From UBA6522 sp965237785 (GTDB lineage: Bacteria > Pseudomonadota > Gammaproteobacteria > Steroidobacterales > Rariloculaceae), in NCBI GenBank assembly GCA_965237785.1, contig OZ250159.1, positions 1,612,001 through 1,676,000 on the forward strand: DNA of 64,000 nucleotides. The letters are read 5' to 3'. Both the position numbers and the translations under genes were made by a program. Of the stretch, positions 23,994-33,749 are shown in pieces (the first letter of the stretch is position 1; each line of letters begins with the position of its first letter). The notes beneath the pieces are model-generated. The model did no database searches, had not been told where the DNA came from, and worked only from the letters and a program-made list of their open reading frames with translations.

Positions 23994-25904
23994 ATGTTCG
24001 AAACGCCAGCGAAACAACCGCGAAAACATCGACACGCCATCGCGTTGATGCTGCTGTTGCCGTCGGCGCCGACGGTCGCTCAGGTGGGCACCCAGGTGGG
24101 CGCCGATGCCGGCGACTGGCCGAGCTATAACCGTGATCTCGCCGGCACGCGGTATTCGCCGCTGACGCAGATCGACACCGGGAACGTCCACGAGCTTGAC
24201 GAGGCATGGTCCTACCCGTTGGGGCGAAACACCACCACCGGCGACCTTGGCGGCGGTTCCCAGTTCGTGCCGCTGGTCATCGGCGGGATCATGTACCTGG
24301 CGGGCGCGGATCATGTGGCGGCGCTGGAAGCGGACACGGGTCGGGAACTTTGGCGGTTCAACATGACTCAGACGCCGTCCCGGCGGGGTCTCGCCTACCG
24401 CCCCGGGGATGGAGAACTTTCGCCGATGATCTTCATCACCGCCGGCCTGCAGTTGTTGGCCATCTTCCCGGAGGAGCAGAATGCCACCGCCCGCACGATG
24501 CCGGTGGCCTATCTCGGCGCTCCGGTGGTGTTCGAAAACCTGCTGCTCGTGGGTTCCAACACGCCCCCGGGGAGCGTGCGAGCATTCGATGTCGTAACGG
24601 GATCCGAGGAGTGGGCCTTTGTCTCGACTCCGGAACCCGGCGAAGTTGGCCATGAAACCTGGGGCAACGACGCCTGGCGGGACCAGCCCAACCTGTTTCA
24701 CTGGGCGTTCTCGCTGACCGTGGACAAGGAGCGTGAGTTGGTATTTGCCGCCTTCGAGAGCGCCGGGCCGTCGGACTACTATGGCGGCGATCGTCCCGGA
24801 GACAACCTCTTCAGTAACTCCATCGTTGCGCTGGACGTGCGCACCGGGGAGCGCCGCTGGCACTACCAGACCATTCACCACGACATCTGGGACTTCGACC
24901 TGCCCGCCGCGCCGGGACTACTGGACGTGGAGATCGACGGCGAGACCGTGCCGATCCTCGCCGCGGCGGGCAAAACCGGCTACATGTACATCTTCAATCG
25001 GGAGACGGGCGATCCTGTCTTTGGTATCGACGAGCGGTCCGTGCCGGCGAGCAACGTGCCGAATGAACAGAGCTCGCCGACGCAGCCCATCCCCGTCAAA
25101 CCGCCGCCCATCGCCAAGGTGGATTTCGATTCGGATGACATCGTCAGTCCGGAGGACACCAGCGAAGCGCATGCGCAATTCTGCCGGCGAGTGTACGAGG
25201 AAAGCGGCGGCTTCCAAAACGGCGGGCCGTTCACGCCCTTCGGGTTCAGGGAACCGGGCAGCGAAGCGCCGTCCACCATCGTCTTTCCGGGCTCCATCGG
25301 CGGCGCCAACTGGGGAGGCACGGCGGCCGATCCCACGCTGGGCTACATCTTCGTGAATACCCTGAACGAGGGCAGTTTCGGCTGGATCGAGGAGGAGCCC
25401 GGCTTTCCCGGAAACTACCGGCGCAACAGCATCCACGGGCCTTTGTCCCGGTTCTGGTGGCACGAGACGGAGCCGGATTCCGGCGGCAGCGCGCTCAGCG
25501 GGGGAGAGTCCGCGTGGCCGTGCAACAAACCGCCCTGGGGCAGCCTGCTCGCCGTAAACGCCGCCACGGGGAACATCGTCTGGAACGTCCCCCTGGGAAT
25601 AACCGAAGAACTGCCGGAAGGCAGGCAAAAGACCGGGCGTCTGGGCATGGGCGGTCCCATGGTCACCGCCGGCGGCCTGGTATTCATCGGCGCGACCAAC
25701 GACCGGCGGTTTCGTGCCTTCGATTCCCGGACAGGAGAGGAACTGTGGGTAACCCGGCTGGAGATGAGCGCCTATTCCATCCCCATCACCTACCAGGGCA
25801 GAGATGGCCGGCAATACGTGGCGATCGCCGCCGCGGCCGCATCCGCACTGGACGACCCCAGCCCCGACGAGGCCCAGAAACTCGTTGTTTTCGCACTGCC
25901 TTGA
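23994..25904 (+). CDS. PQQ-dependent quinoprotein dehydrogenase, exported
   Basis: Periplasmic alcohol or sugar dehydrogenase of the eight-bladed quinoprotein fold, 636 residues, with a signal peptide ending TVAQ. Propeller blades carry the tryptophan-docking patterns typical of the family: DWPSYNRDLAGTRYSPLTQID at the N-terminus, ALEADTGRELWRF, AFDVVTGSEEWAF, ALDVRTGERRWHYQTIHHDIWDFD, GANWGGTAADP, AVNAATGNIVWNV and AFDSRTGEELWVTRL. HHDIWDFD is a strong signature. No cytochrome c domain is fused, so electrons must pass to a separate acceptor. A decayed piece that may be from a similar gene lies near 46.3 kb. No partner cytochrome is adjacent, but the haem/VCBS protein follows on the opposite strand. 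Confidence 0.92.
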   Translation: MFETPAKQPRKHRHAIALMLLLPSAPTVAQVGTQVGADAGDWPSYNRDLAGTRYSPLTQIDTGNVHELDEAWSYPLGRNTTTGDLGGGSQFVPLVIGGIMYLAGADHVAALEADTGRELWRFNMTQTPSRRGLAYRPGDGELSPMIFITAGLQLLAIFPEEQNATARTMPVAYLGAPVVFENLLLVGSNTPPGSVRAFDVVTGSEEWAFVSTPEPGEVGHETWGNDAWRDQPNLFHWAFSLTVDKERELVFAAFESAGPSDYYGGDRPGDNLFSNSIVALDVRTGERRWHYQTIHHDIWDFDLPAAPGLLDVEIDGETVPILAAAGKTGYMYIFNRETGDPVFGIDERSVPASNVPNEQSSPTQPIPVKPPPIAKVDFDSDDIVSPEDTSEAHAQFCRRVYEESGGFQNGGPFTPFGFREPGSEAPSTIVFPGSIGGANWGGTAADPTLGYIFVNTLNEGSFGWIEEEPGFPGNYRRNSIHGPLSRFWWHETEPDSGGSALSGGESAWPCNKPPWGSLLAVNAATGNIVWNVPLGITEELPEGRQKTGRLGMGGPMVTAGGLVFIGATNDRRFRAFDSRTGEELWVTRLEMSAYSIPITYQGRDGRQYVAIAAAAASALDDPSPDEAQKLVVFALP

Positions 25905-25940
25905 TTGATTCGCTGCACTGGCGCGCTGCTGGCGAAACTT

Positions 25941-26162
25941 TTAGCCATCTTCGAGGGGTTCGGATTCCAGAGGGACCGAAAGTCTTCCCTCGATATGGGC
26001 AACACGATGGCCAATATCGGCCAGCGTCGTTTGAATCTGCCGGATATCGGCGCGCATTTCGCTGTGATCCGACATCAAAATGGTCCCGAGGCCGACAATG
26101 AGACCCACAATCAGAATACCGAGCGAGACACCGGTAGCAACAATGGTTGCCTTTTCACTCAC
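25941..26162 (-). CDS. Small membrane-anchored coiled-coil protein
   Basis: 73 residues: one membrane helix near the N-terminus (IVATGVSLGILIVGLIVGLGTILM) and a short coiled coil (SEMRADIRQIQTTLADIGHRVAHIEGRL). The start is GTG at 26162 with GGAGGAAGCGGAA upstream. Function unknown. The layout matches the frameshifted gene at 33238-33620; the coiled-coil protein at 10658 has the same parts in reverse order. Confidence 0.7.
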   Translation of the reverse strand: MSEKATIVATGVSLGILIVGLIVGLGTILMSDHSEMRADIRQIQTTLADIGHRVAHIEGRLSVPLESEPLEDG

Positions 26163-26319
26163 TTCCGCTTCCTCCAGCCAGAATCTCCCCAGCGATCCGC
26201 CAAATATACACCCATTCTCTCAATATGGATCCAACTGATTTCGGTGCTTTCCGGATAGATTTCGGCGCATCGAGGACAACCGGGGGCATCCCCTCCCCTT
26301 GGCAAGGTACCCAAGCCGA

Positions 26320-27903
26320 TCAGTTCAGGGTGTTCTTCAGAATAACGACCGACTCGCCCGTCTCCACCAATTCGTCGTATAGCTCGGTGTTATTGAACAG
26401 GCCGATCTCCAGGTAACTGCCACCCAGGACAACGTCTGCGTCGCCATCCCCGTCGACGTCACCCGCGTCCATGGTCATCCACCGGCTGTTGTTGAGTTCC
26501 TCGATACTGGAGGCGGCAAACTCCAGGCCGCCCTGGTTTTCCAGGTAGGCGAAAGATTCTCTTGTGGGGTTGGAGAAGTCGGGATAAAACGAGATCGCCG
26601 CGATGTCCAGGTCGCCGTCGGCGTCGAAGTCCGCGGCCTTGGCGATGAAGGCGCCGTACATGGGGTAGAAGTAGCCTTCCTCGAATTGGAGGTCGCCGCG
26701 ATTGAGGTAGATGCGCACGCCGTGATAGTTCTTGGTGGTGTTGAAGGGATCGGAGTCCACGTTATCGCCGTTGACCACCAGCGCGTCCATCAACCCGTCG
26801 CGGTTGAAGTCGTGTATCTCCAGGAACGTGTGGCCGTAGGCGGAGTGTGTCTCGAAGACGGTGTGCAGGTCGAACGCGCCGCCGCCCTGGTTGACGAGCA
26901 CATGCAGCCCCTCCCTCGCATCGGATACCAGCACCATGATGTCCAGCAGCCCGTCGCCGTTGAAGTCGTGGGTTCTTGCCTTGACCGCGCCCGGCAGCGG
27001 CAGCAGTACGTGCTCCCGGTATTCGCCCTCCTCTTCCAGCGCCTCGTACCAGGCCACGCTGCCGGCAATCGAGCCGAATCCGCAGACGATGAAATCCAGC
27101 CGCCCGTCGCCGTTGAGATCCGCAACCTCGATATCCGCCATGCGAAACAGATTGTCGAGCACCACCTCGGAACCGGCGTCGGCAATGCTCTCGTTTACCA
27201 GCGACAAGGCACTGATGTGCGCCAGACGGGCGTTGGCTTGCCGTTGCGCCAAGAGATCGCCGATGGAACCGAGATACGCGGTATCGCCAACGAACTGGAT
27301 GTCGACGGGAGAGATCGCCGGGCGAAACTGCCTCGAAGTGCGAACCTGGCCGTTGCCGTCGAGTACCGTCAGCGACTGAGCCAGGCTGTCGCCGATATAG
27401 ACCTCCCGGGTCGGTTCCCGAACGTGCACCATGGTAGTGATCGCAAGGGGCTGCCGGTAGCTGGTTCTGAAAATCTCGAAACGCTGTGAATTCCAGTCCA
27501 GTTCCGGTTTGTCCACCTGGGGTAAGGGGCTCGCCGGTGCGGCACGCAGGTAGTAAGATCGAAGCACCTCCCAGTCCTCGTCACCCAGCAGGGGAGCGGC
27601 GGGATACACGCCGTCGCGCTCCAGAACCTCCAGCCGGCTGCTTACGTTGATGCGAACGAACTCGGGCTCATCGTCCAGATAGTCGATGTTGTCGATACCG
27701 AGCCAGTAGCCCATATAGCCCAGGGCGGCCATCCAGCTACGCCGTGGGAGGATATCCGGCGCCGGCTCCACGTGGCAGGTTGAGCAGTACAGGGCGGACA
27801 GTTCCGCGCCGCGCCGGTGGTTAAGAGAGTTCCGGGTCTGAATCGCCGCGACGACGGCAACGGCTAACAGGCCCACCGCGATCAGAAGAGTTCTTTTCGA
27901 CAT
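26320..27903 (-). CDS. Exported haem-binding / VCBS-repeat protein
   Basis: About 527 residues. The start at 27903 (MSKRTLLIAVGLLAVAVVAA) gives a signal or anchor helix. A single c-type haem motif, CSTCH at residues 40-44, is followed by a short cytochrome-like region (SWMAALGYMGYWLGIDNIDYL). The rest is a propeller of FG-GAP/VCBS repeats with at least five calcium-type loops: DLNGDGRLD, DFNGDGLLD, DFNRDGLMD, DFDADGDLD, DVDGDGDAD. Haem attachment plus a calcium-loaded propeller suggests an extracytoplasmic electron carrier or scaffold. It faces the quinoprotein at 23994, which would need an electron acceptor (inference). Confidence 0.85.
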   Translation of the reverse strand: MSKRTLLIAVGLLAVAVVAAIQTRNSLNHRRGAELSALYCSTCHVEPAPDILPRRSWMAALGYMGYWLGIDNIDYLDDEPEFVRINVSSRLEVLERDGVYPAAPLLGDEDWEVLRSYYLRAAPASPLPQVDKPELDWNSQRFEIFRTSYRQPLAITTMVHVREPTREVYIGDSLAQSLTVLDGNGQVRTSRQFRPAISPVDIQFVGDTAYLGSIGDLLAQRQANARLAHISALSLVNESIADAGSEVVLDNLFRMADIEVADLNGDGRLDFIVCGFGSIAGSVAWYEALEEEGEYREHVLLPLPGAVKARTHDFNGDGLLDIMVLVSDAREGLHVLVNQGGGAFDLHTVFETHSAYGHTFLEIHDFNRDGLMDALVVNGDNVDSDPFNTTKNYHGVRIYLNRGDLQFEEGYFYPMYGAFIAKAADFDADGDLDIAAISFYPDFSNPTRESFAYLENQGGLEFAASSIEELNNSRWMTMDAGDVDGDGDADVVLGGSYLEIGLFNNTELYDELVETGESVVILKNTLN

Positions 27904-28054
27904 CCGACAGGTTACCGCCTCGAAGAAACGCCGCGCACACGACCCACACATAGGGTATATGGCAATTAAAGCATGTCCACGGGAGTAATCTCTCGTGGAG
28001 CGCTGGATCGAGTTCTCGCGATCTACGCAGTGCCATGTGACGCCTCCATAGCGC

Positions 28055-28123
28055 CACGGCACCCCCGAAGAGGTGCCGTGTACTCACTCACATTACGACG
28101 CCAGCGTGACTAACCCGTCACGC
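28055..28123. repeat. Two strong hairpins downstream of the TonB receptor
   Basis: The first inverted repeat (28055-28063 and 28072-28080, CACGGCACC / GGTGCCGTG) and the second (28104-28110 and 28117-28123, GCGTGAC / GTCACGC) are both perfect. They lie between the stop of the receptor at 28145 and the next minus-strand gene. Neither is followed by a T tract, so they are more likely mRNA-end stabilisers or Rho-linked pause sites than intrinsic terminators. Confidence 0.5.
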
Positions 28124-28144
28124 ATAGCGTGAGTTCCCTGGCGC

Positions 28145-30670
28145 TTAGTTACCCCAGCGATAGTTGAACTCCAGGCCCCAGGCTGCCGGCGCCGCGAGCC
28201 GATATTGCATCAAACCGCCGGAACTTCCACTGCAGCCCTCGAAGATCGTCTGATCGTTGATGTTGTTGCCGAAGAGCGATAATTCATAGTTCGCTGCCTC
28301 GGGCTCATACGTCAGGCGTGCCCTGAGCTTGCTGTAGGCCGGCTGGAAGCAGACCGAAGGCGCATCGGTAATCAGGTCGGAATCCCAATCGTAATCCGAT
28401 TGCCAGTATCCACCCAGCATCGGTGTGAGAGTCGCGCCATTGCCCAGGTTGAACTGGTGCTCGACCCGCCAGTTCAATGTCCACTCCGGGCTGTAGTCTT
28501 CGATCACCGCTTCCGACAAATCAATGAGCTGCAAGGTATCCGAATCCAGCGAGTTGTAGACACTGTACTCGTTAAACAAATACCCCAGATCCGCCGAGAT
28601 GAAACCGCCGTCCCACGGGTTGGACCGCAACTCGAACTCGAGGCCGTAGATCGTGACTTCCGAGACGTTGGTTATGACGCCGAACGAAGGATCACCGCTA
28701 AAACGACCGTCGGAATTGTCGATCTGGATCGAATCCTGCTTGTCCGTATAGTCCATGAAGAACACCGCCGAGGCGATCTGCGCGCGGTTGTCCGCGAATG
28801 ACCCCTTGAAGCCGACCTCATAGTTGGCGACATGCTCGGGTTCAAACGACAGGAACTGGTCCAGGAGCAGGGGATCGCTCTTGGTGTTGATCTCCGAGTT
28901 GAAGCCGCCCGTGAGAAAGCCCTCCGCATATTGGAAGTAGATCATGCCACTGTCCAGCGTGTCGCCGCCTTCGAAGGCCCGGGTGAAGCTGATCATCGGC
29001 GTCGTCGCGCTGAAGGTGTCTGCGCCCTCATTGTAGAAGCCGAGTTGATTCACGTTGCGGTCATTCATGATCGCGTCGAAATTGTTAGTTCCGAACGGGC
29101 TGCGGTTGCTGGACGTATTGGAGAGCGTGAACTCAATGTTGTGGAAGTCGCGGTCTTCGGTCGTGTGGCGGACACCGAGCTCCATATCCCAGTTGTCGCT
29201 GAGGGCGTAGGTCAGGTGGCCGAAAACACCGATCGAAGTGTTGTACACGCTGGCATTCTGCGTGGCCATACGCGACGACGGGGTGCGGGACCCAGTGATG
29301 ATTTCCTTGTCGGGCAACTGGTCGAAGACGAGCCCGTTGTAGGGTTCACAGGGGATATCCACGTCGGGGTTGGCCGGGTCGAAGTTGCTTTTGAACGTAT
29401 CGTAACAGCCTCTGCCACCGGACGAACTCACCTCGTCGAAGTAATTGACGCCCGTGACGATGTCCAGGCGATCGCTCACGCCCAACTCTGCCAGGAACTC
29501 GTAACTTGTTGTCTCGCTCCAAAAGGCATCGTCGCCGAAGGTGCCGATCCCACGCATGTCGAACGGCGTGTAGTCGCGCTCCTGATAGTAGTGATAGCGG
29601 ATCTCCCGATTCGAGACGATCTGCTTGATGGCAAGATTGTCCAATCCGCCGACCTCACCCCCGGAATCCCATCTGGCGCCGAAGAAAACGCCTTGCTGAT
29701 CGACATTGGAGAAGGTGTGCGTGCCGGAGGCATTCACGCGCGGCCCCATGGTGTTGCTGAGCGCACATTCGGCGGTCGCTTCGATCAGACCGGGCGAGGC
29801 GACGGGCGGGCCGGTCCCGATGGGGTCACCCCCGACGTAGAACGCCTGGTCGCGGCCCCGCGACCAGTTGCCGCTGCCCGGGAAGCACGCCCTGCCGAGA
29901 TTTCCGTCTCTCTGCGTGGCGTCCATGATCGTGGCATCGAGGGTCCAGTTATCATTCGGGGTTAACCGCAAGGCGGCGATCATGGCGCTCTGGTCCTTGA
30001 AATCCACGTGTTCGTTCAGGAACCGGTTGTAGTAATAGCCATCGCTCGCTGTCGAAGCCGCGCTGACGCGCAAGGACGCGATGTCGCTGAGCGGCAGGTT
30101 CAGCATGCCTCTGGCATCGAGCTGGCCGAAATCGCCGGCACGTACCAGTGCGCTGGCCCCGAACTCCGGCTGGGGTTTGGTCGTGATGATGTTGACCGCA
30201 CCGCCGGTGGTGTTCTTGCCGAACAACGTGCCCTGGGGACCGCGCAGCACCTCCACCCGCTCGATATCCAGCGTGCTGAAGTACGCGCCGGTCGAGTTCG
30301 GGATGTAGTGGCCGTCGATATACAAGCCGGTCCCGTACGGGAACGTCGGGTCCGGGTGGCCGCCGCCGATTCCGCGGATGAAGATCCGGGTATTGTTGGC
30401 GCGGTCCGACTCGGCGAAGGTCAGGTTCGGTACGAATTCACTCACCTGCTGGATGTTGTAGATGCCCTGGGCCTGCATGGTCCCGGCCGTGATGGCCGCA
30501 ATGGACAGTGGCAGGTCCTGCAGGCTCTCCTCACGCCGGCGGGCCGTTACGACGATCTCCTCCAGCAAACCCGCCGCGGCACCTTCCTGAGCAGCCGCCT
30601 GGCCCGGCGCAAATAGTAGCGCGCACGATAACGGAGCAAGCGCCCCGATAAACACTCTGTAAATTCTCAT
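28145..30670 (-). CDS. TonB-dependent outer-membrane receptor
   Basis: About 841 residues, intact. The start at 30670 (MRIYRVF) follows GGGGGGATTCG; the signal peptide ends QAAAQ. A TonB box region (LEEIVVTARRREESLQDLP) leads to the plug (TFAESDRANNTRIFIRGIGGG, IERVEVLRGPQGTLFGKNTTGGAVNIIT) and a full barrel ending in EFNYRWGN. Two cysteines in a predicted loop (RGCYDTFKSNFD ... DIPCEPYN) may form a disulfide. The substrate class cannot be read directly; this plug type is common in receptors of aerobic oligotrophs for complex organics. It is divergent from the broken receptor at 31356 across 685 bases. Confidence 0.94.
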   Translation of the reverse strand: MRIYRVFIGALAPLSCALLFAPGQAAAQEGAAAGLLEEIVVTARRREESLQDLPLSIAAITAGTMQAQGIYNIQQVSEFVPNLTFAESDRANNTRIFIRGIGGGHPDPTFPYGTGLYIDGHYIPNSTGAYFSTLDIERVEVLRGPQGTLFGKNTTGGAVNIITTKPQPEFGASALVRAGDFGQLDARGMLNLPLSDIASLRVSAASTASDGYYYNRFLNEHVDFKDQSAMIAALRLTPNDNWTLDATIMDATQRDGNLGRACFPGSGNWSRGRDQAFYVGGDPIGTGPPVASPGLIEATAECALSNTMGPRVNASGTHTFSNVDQQGVFFGARWDSGGEVGGLDNLAIKQIVSNREIRYHYYQERDYTPFDMRGIGTFGDDAFWSETTSYEFLAELGVSDRLDIVTGVNYFDEVSSSGGRGCYDTFKSNFDPANPDVDIPCEPYNGLVFDQLPDKEIITGSRTPSSRMATQNASVYNTSIGVFGHLTYALSDNWDMELGVRHTTEDRDFHNIEFTLSNTSSNRSPFGTNNFDAIMNDRNVNQLGFYNEGADTFSATTPMISFTRAFEGGDTLDSGMIYFQYAEGFLTGGFNSEINTKSDPLLLDQFLSFEPEHVANYEVGFKGSFADNRAQIASAVFFMDYTDKQDSIQIDNSDGRFSGDPSFGVITNVSEVTIYGLEFELRSNPWDGGFISADLGYLFNEYSVYNSLDSDTLQLIDLSEAVIEDYSPEWTLNWRVEHQFNLGNGATLTPMLGGYWQSDYDWDSDLITDAPSVCFQPAYSKLRARLTYEPEAANYELSLFGNNINDQTIFEGCSGSSGGLMQYRLAAPAAWGLEFNYRWGN

Positions 30671-31355
30671 CGAATCCCCCCTTTTATGAAGTAGCGCCAA
30701 CAAATAGCCCTCTTCGGCATTCGGTTCCGATCGAGGAGTTTGCGGCGGTTAACGAACATCGGCTTGAGAGCCATCAAGAAACTACTTTAGCACGCGACGC
30801 GCAACTGACACACGAGACATTTGAGCAGACGCGCTTTGCGCCACAGCCTGCCGACCGCGTAAAACCGGGAGCGCCGCTCCCGTAAGGTCAATCACACCCC
30901 AGTTGCTTTTATGTGCCTTCACAACTGCCTCCAGATGGTTTCTGGCCAGCGATCCGCACCCTTTGTTGGTAATTCCCAACTCTGAGAGAGTTATACATTC
31001 GGCGGATGCGCCGGTCAATGCGTTGCCCGCTGATCGGTACGCATAATGAATAAAGATTAATTTTCATACACAACGCCGAGGCACAAACCGGCTCCCGCCC
31101 ATGGCTCACCCGATATCCGAACACTTATCGTTTTTATTGGGTAAACTGCAAATTCAGCGATATTCCATACGTATTCAATAAAACAATCGATTCATAAACA
31201 TCACGTAACTAATTGAAATAAAATGTTATTTCTAGAACTGTCGCTGGCCGCCGAACATTCCTCGTATTGTAACGGCCTATTGCTGCGCGTATCATGTGCG
31301 AACGAATATGTGGCATTTTTACAACGAAATAAATTCTTCACTCTGGAGGTTCATC
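30671..31355. other. Intergenic region without a convincing gene
   Basis: About 685 bases between two receptor genes. The second half (31020-31330) is markedly AT-richer than the surroundings. Short open frames exist but none has a ribosome site and recognisable content. It presumably holds divergent promoters; I could not fix their positions. Confidence 0.6.
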
Positions 31356-31860
31356 ATGAACAGATTTGCAAGAGTGCGCGGTACCATCGCCGCAGCCGTC
31401 ATGATCGCCGCGTTCTGCCCTCTCTCGGGATTCGCACAAGATGAGCAGGGCCGGGAACTGGAAGAGGTGGTGGTCACTGGCTCCTACCTCTATACGGGAC
31501 TGGACTCGCCCTCGCCCGTGTCCGTGATATCCGGCGAAGACCTGGTTGCCTTCACACCGCCCGACCTCAGTACGTTCTTCTTCGATAACGTGCCGCAAAA
31601 CTTTTCCAGCGCAAATATCAACCAGACGGAGAACGACGGCCAGGGCCGGGCGCGCTCGAGACGCGCTTCGCGTCAATGCCGAAGCCAATTTCAGCCGCCA
31701 GCGTTTTGACGACATCGACCAATGGGGCGACAACGGCTCGAATAACTGGAGCCCGCAGCCGGTGACCTTCGGACCCGCGTACGCAATCCCCAGAGACAAC
31801 CCCGGTCTCGCCCGCGCACTCATGCTCCAGCCGATGTTCGGATTCAGGGCCCCCGGAGGC
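31356..31860 (+). pseudogene. TonB receptor with a large internal deletion
   Basis: The start (31356) is good: TGGAGGT upstream, a signal peptide ending at GFAQ, then a TonB-box segment (ELEEVVVTGSYLYTG) and the first part of the plug (SPVSVISGEDLVAFTPPDLSTFFFDNVPQ, NINQTENDGQGRA). Near 31660 the frame is lost and another frame picks up a piece that looks like mid-barrel sequence (RVNAEANFSRQRFDDIDQWGDNGSNNW ... GPAYAIP). The plug end, most of the barrel and the C-terminus are missing. The remnant then abuts an amidohydrolase fragment on the other strand. Confidence 0.75.
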
Positions 31861-31890
31861 CTGATCTACCAAGTCGGCGAAACCCTGCCT

Positions 31891-31980
31891 TTCCAAGCAG
31901 TCCCGGTCCAGGACCACCAGATCGGCGAGCTTGCCAATCTCCAGCGTGCCCAGCAGATGCCGTGCCACGCCTTGCCTGTG
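31891..31980 (-). pseudogene. Amidohydrolase C-terminal fragment
   Basis: A stretch of about 30 residues (HLLGTLEIGKLADLVVLDRDCL) matches the conserved end of amidohydrolase-superfamily enzymes (usual form GSLEVGKDADLVVLD). No catalytic part is visible nearby, so this is a leftover from a deleted or rearranged gene. Confidence 0.5.
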
Positions 31981-32071
31981 CCCGCGCCTTGAACCCCGGT
32001 CAGGCATCCGGGCGCGCCGGAGTTGGTACCATGGCTGAATGGAAATCTTACCGGCCGGTTGGCCGCCCCTG

Positions 32072-33177
32072 ATGCTGAAAAGCCCGCTTCGTCGGAGCGC
32101 CGTCCGCCGGCGCGCCGCCCCTCGATCCACCCTCGCCCGATCCGTCCTCGCCCGATCCGCCGCCGTCCGATCCGTCGTCGCCGTGGCCGCACTCACCGTG
32201 GCCGCCTGCTCCACTGAACCCGCGACGCTGGAGTTGCGCGGCGACACCATGGGAACCGGCTATGCGATCAGGATCGTGGCGCCCGCCGGCGGCTCGATGC
32301 TCCCGCTGGAACCAATGCGCGACCGGATCGCCGCCCGCCTGGAGGACATCGAAGACCGGTTTTCGACCTATCGAGAGGATTCCGAGGTCAGCCGCTTCAA
32401 TGCGCACCCGGGGCAGGACTGGTTCTCCGTCTCGCTGGCGTTCCTCGACGTACTGCGGCACGGGAACGCCATCAGCGAACTCTCCGGCGGCGCCTTCGAC
32501 ATGACCGTGTCCCCCCTGGTGGAGCTGTGGGGTTTCGGCGCCGCCGGCCGCAGCGGCGGCATTCCAGCCCGGGAGGTGATTGACCGGCTGCTGCCGGCAA
32601 CCGGATATACGCTCCTGGAGCTTCGCGAAACGCCCCCGGCGGTGCGCCGTACGCACCCGGGCGTGCAATTGGACTTTTCGGCCATTGCCAAGGGCTACGC
32701 CGTCGACGAGATCTGGAGATTACTGGCCGAGGAGGGATTGTCTGCCTACACGGTGGAAATCGGCGGCGAGGTGCGAACCCGAGGCCGGCGGGCCGACCGA
32801 GAGGACTGGTCCATCGGCATCGTGAATCCGGATCGGAACGGGCGTAGCTGAGGCCGCGCCGATGGGGGATGCCGCAATCGCCACGTCGGGCGACTACCGC
32901 AACTACTTTCGAGTACGAAGGGCAACGCTACTCCCATGTGATTGACCCACGCACCGGGTGGCCGGTTTCCCATGACCTGACCGCGGTCAGCGTCGTCAAT
33001 TCCACGGCGGCCACGGCCGACGCCTTGGCCACGGCGCTGTTGGTGCTGGGCTCAGCGGCGGGTCTTGAATTGGCCGAGCGCGAAGGCATCGCCGCGCGCC
33101 TGGTCCTGAGGACCGCGGACGGCTTGAAGGTGGTACGCACCCGGTCGTACGAATCCCTTCTCGAAACTCGGCCCTAA
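32072..33177 (+). pseudogene. apbE: ApbE family FAD:protein FMN transferase, two frameshifts
   Basis: ApbE attaches FMN to threonine residues of exported flavoproteins. The first frame gives a lipoprotein signal (VAAC), RGDTMGTGYAIRI, a DIEDRFSTYREDSEVSRFN block, DMTVSPLVELWGFG, LDFSAIAKGYAVDEI and VEIGGEVRTRG. It stops near 32848. Coding continues in a second frame (VAEAAPMGDAAIATSGDYRNYF) for about 60 bases and then in a third (FEYEGQRYSHVIDPRTGWPV, STAATADALATALLVLG) to 33177. The two breaks are single-base changes at GGG (about 32840) and TTT (32907-32909). Otherwise every family block is present, so either the gene has just died or the two bases are sequencing errors. Confidence 0.85.
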
Positions 33178-33237
33178 GCCGGCCTATCTCACGAACCTTC
33201 TAATGCGATCGTTGGCGAGATAGGCAGGCTAGTCGCG

Positions 33238-33620
33238 CTAAGACACGTCGAGCTTTGATTCGATTCGCCCCAAGCGCTCATCCATGTCGGCAACGTTGCC
33301 GCGAATCTCTCCTATATCGTTGCGAATCTCTCCTATATCGGTGCGGATTTCCGTTAGTTCGGAGCGCAATGCCGCATCGTTTTCTTCCATCGTGGAACGC
33401 AGCAACGCAAGGTCTTCCCTCATGTCGGAGCGAAGCGCCATGCGGTCTTCTCTCATATCGGAACGCACGCCGTTGATTTCGCTCCGCACGGCGTTGATTT
33501 CGCTCCGCACGGCATTGATCTCGCTCTGCATGGCTGCGAGTTGTGCTCGGTCAACATCAGGCCACCGAGGGTGAGGACCACACCGACAGCGGAAAAGATG
33601 CTGACCACGGATTGGTTCAT
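33238..33620 (-). pseudogene. Frameshifted membrane-anchored coiled-coil protein
   Basis: One frame encodes a start and membrane helix (MNQSVVSIFSAVGVVLTLGGLML); about 33555 it is lost, and another frame continues with a long heptad coiled coil (AQLAAMQSEINAVRSEINAVRSEI ... ERLGRIESKL). The join by a single-base change restores a protein of about 125 residues with anchor and rod. The rod has 21-base repeats (33462-33530) coding EINAVRS three times, and a duplicated GEIRNDI unit. Function unknown. Confidence 0.65.
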
Positions 33621-33749
33621 TGACGCGCCGGTCGGCGCCCCCTGACCACTTTTGTCGATTGAAGTCACGCTGAGTATCATAGCGCCTTGCCCGATCCGGC
33701 GTAACTCCCCTATTTCGGAAGAAAAGGCAATAAACTCACTGCAAAACTC

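Noticed and set aside
30782..31018. A 78-codon minus-strand open frame in the receptor intergenic region
   Set aside because: No ribosome site, no family resemblance, and composition unlike the neighbours.
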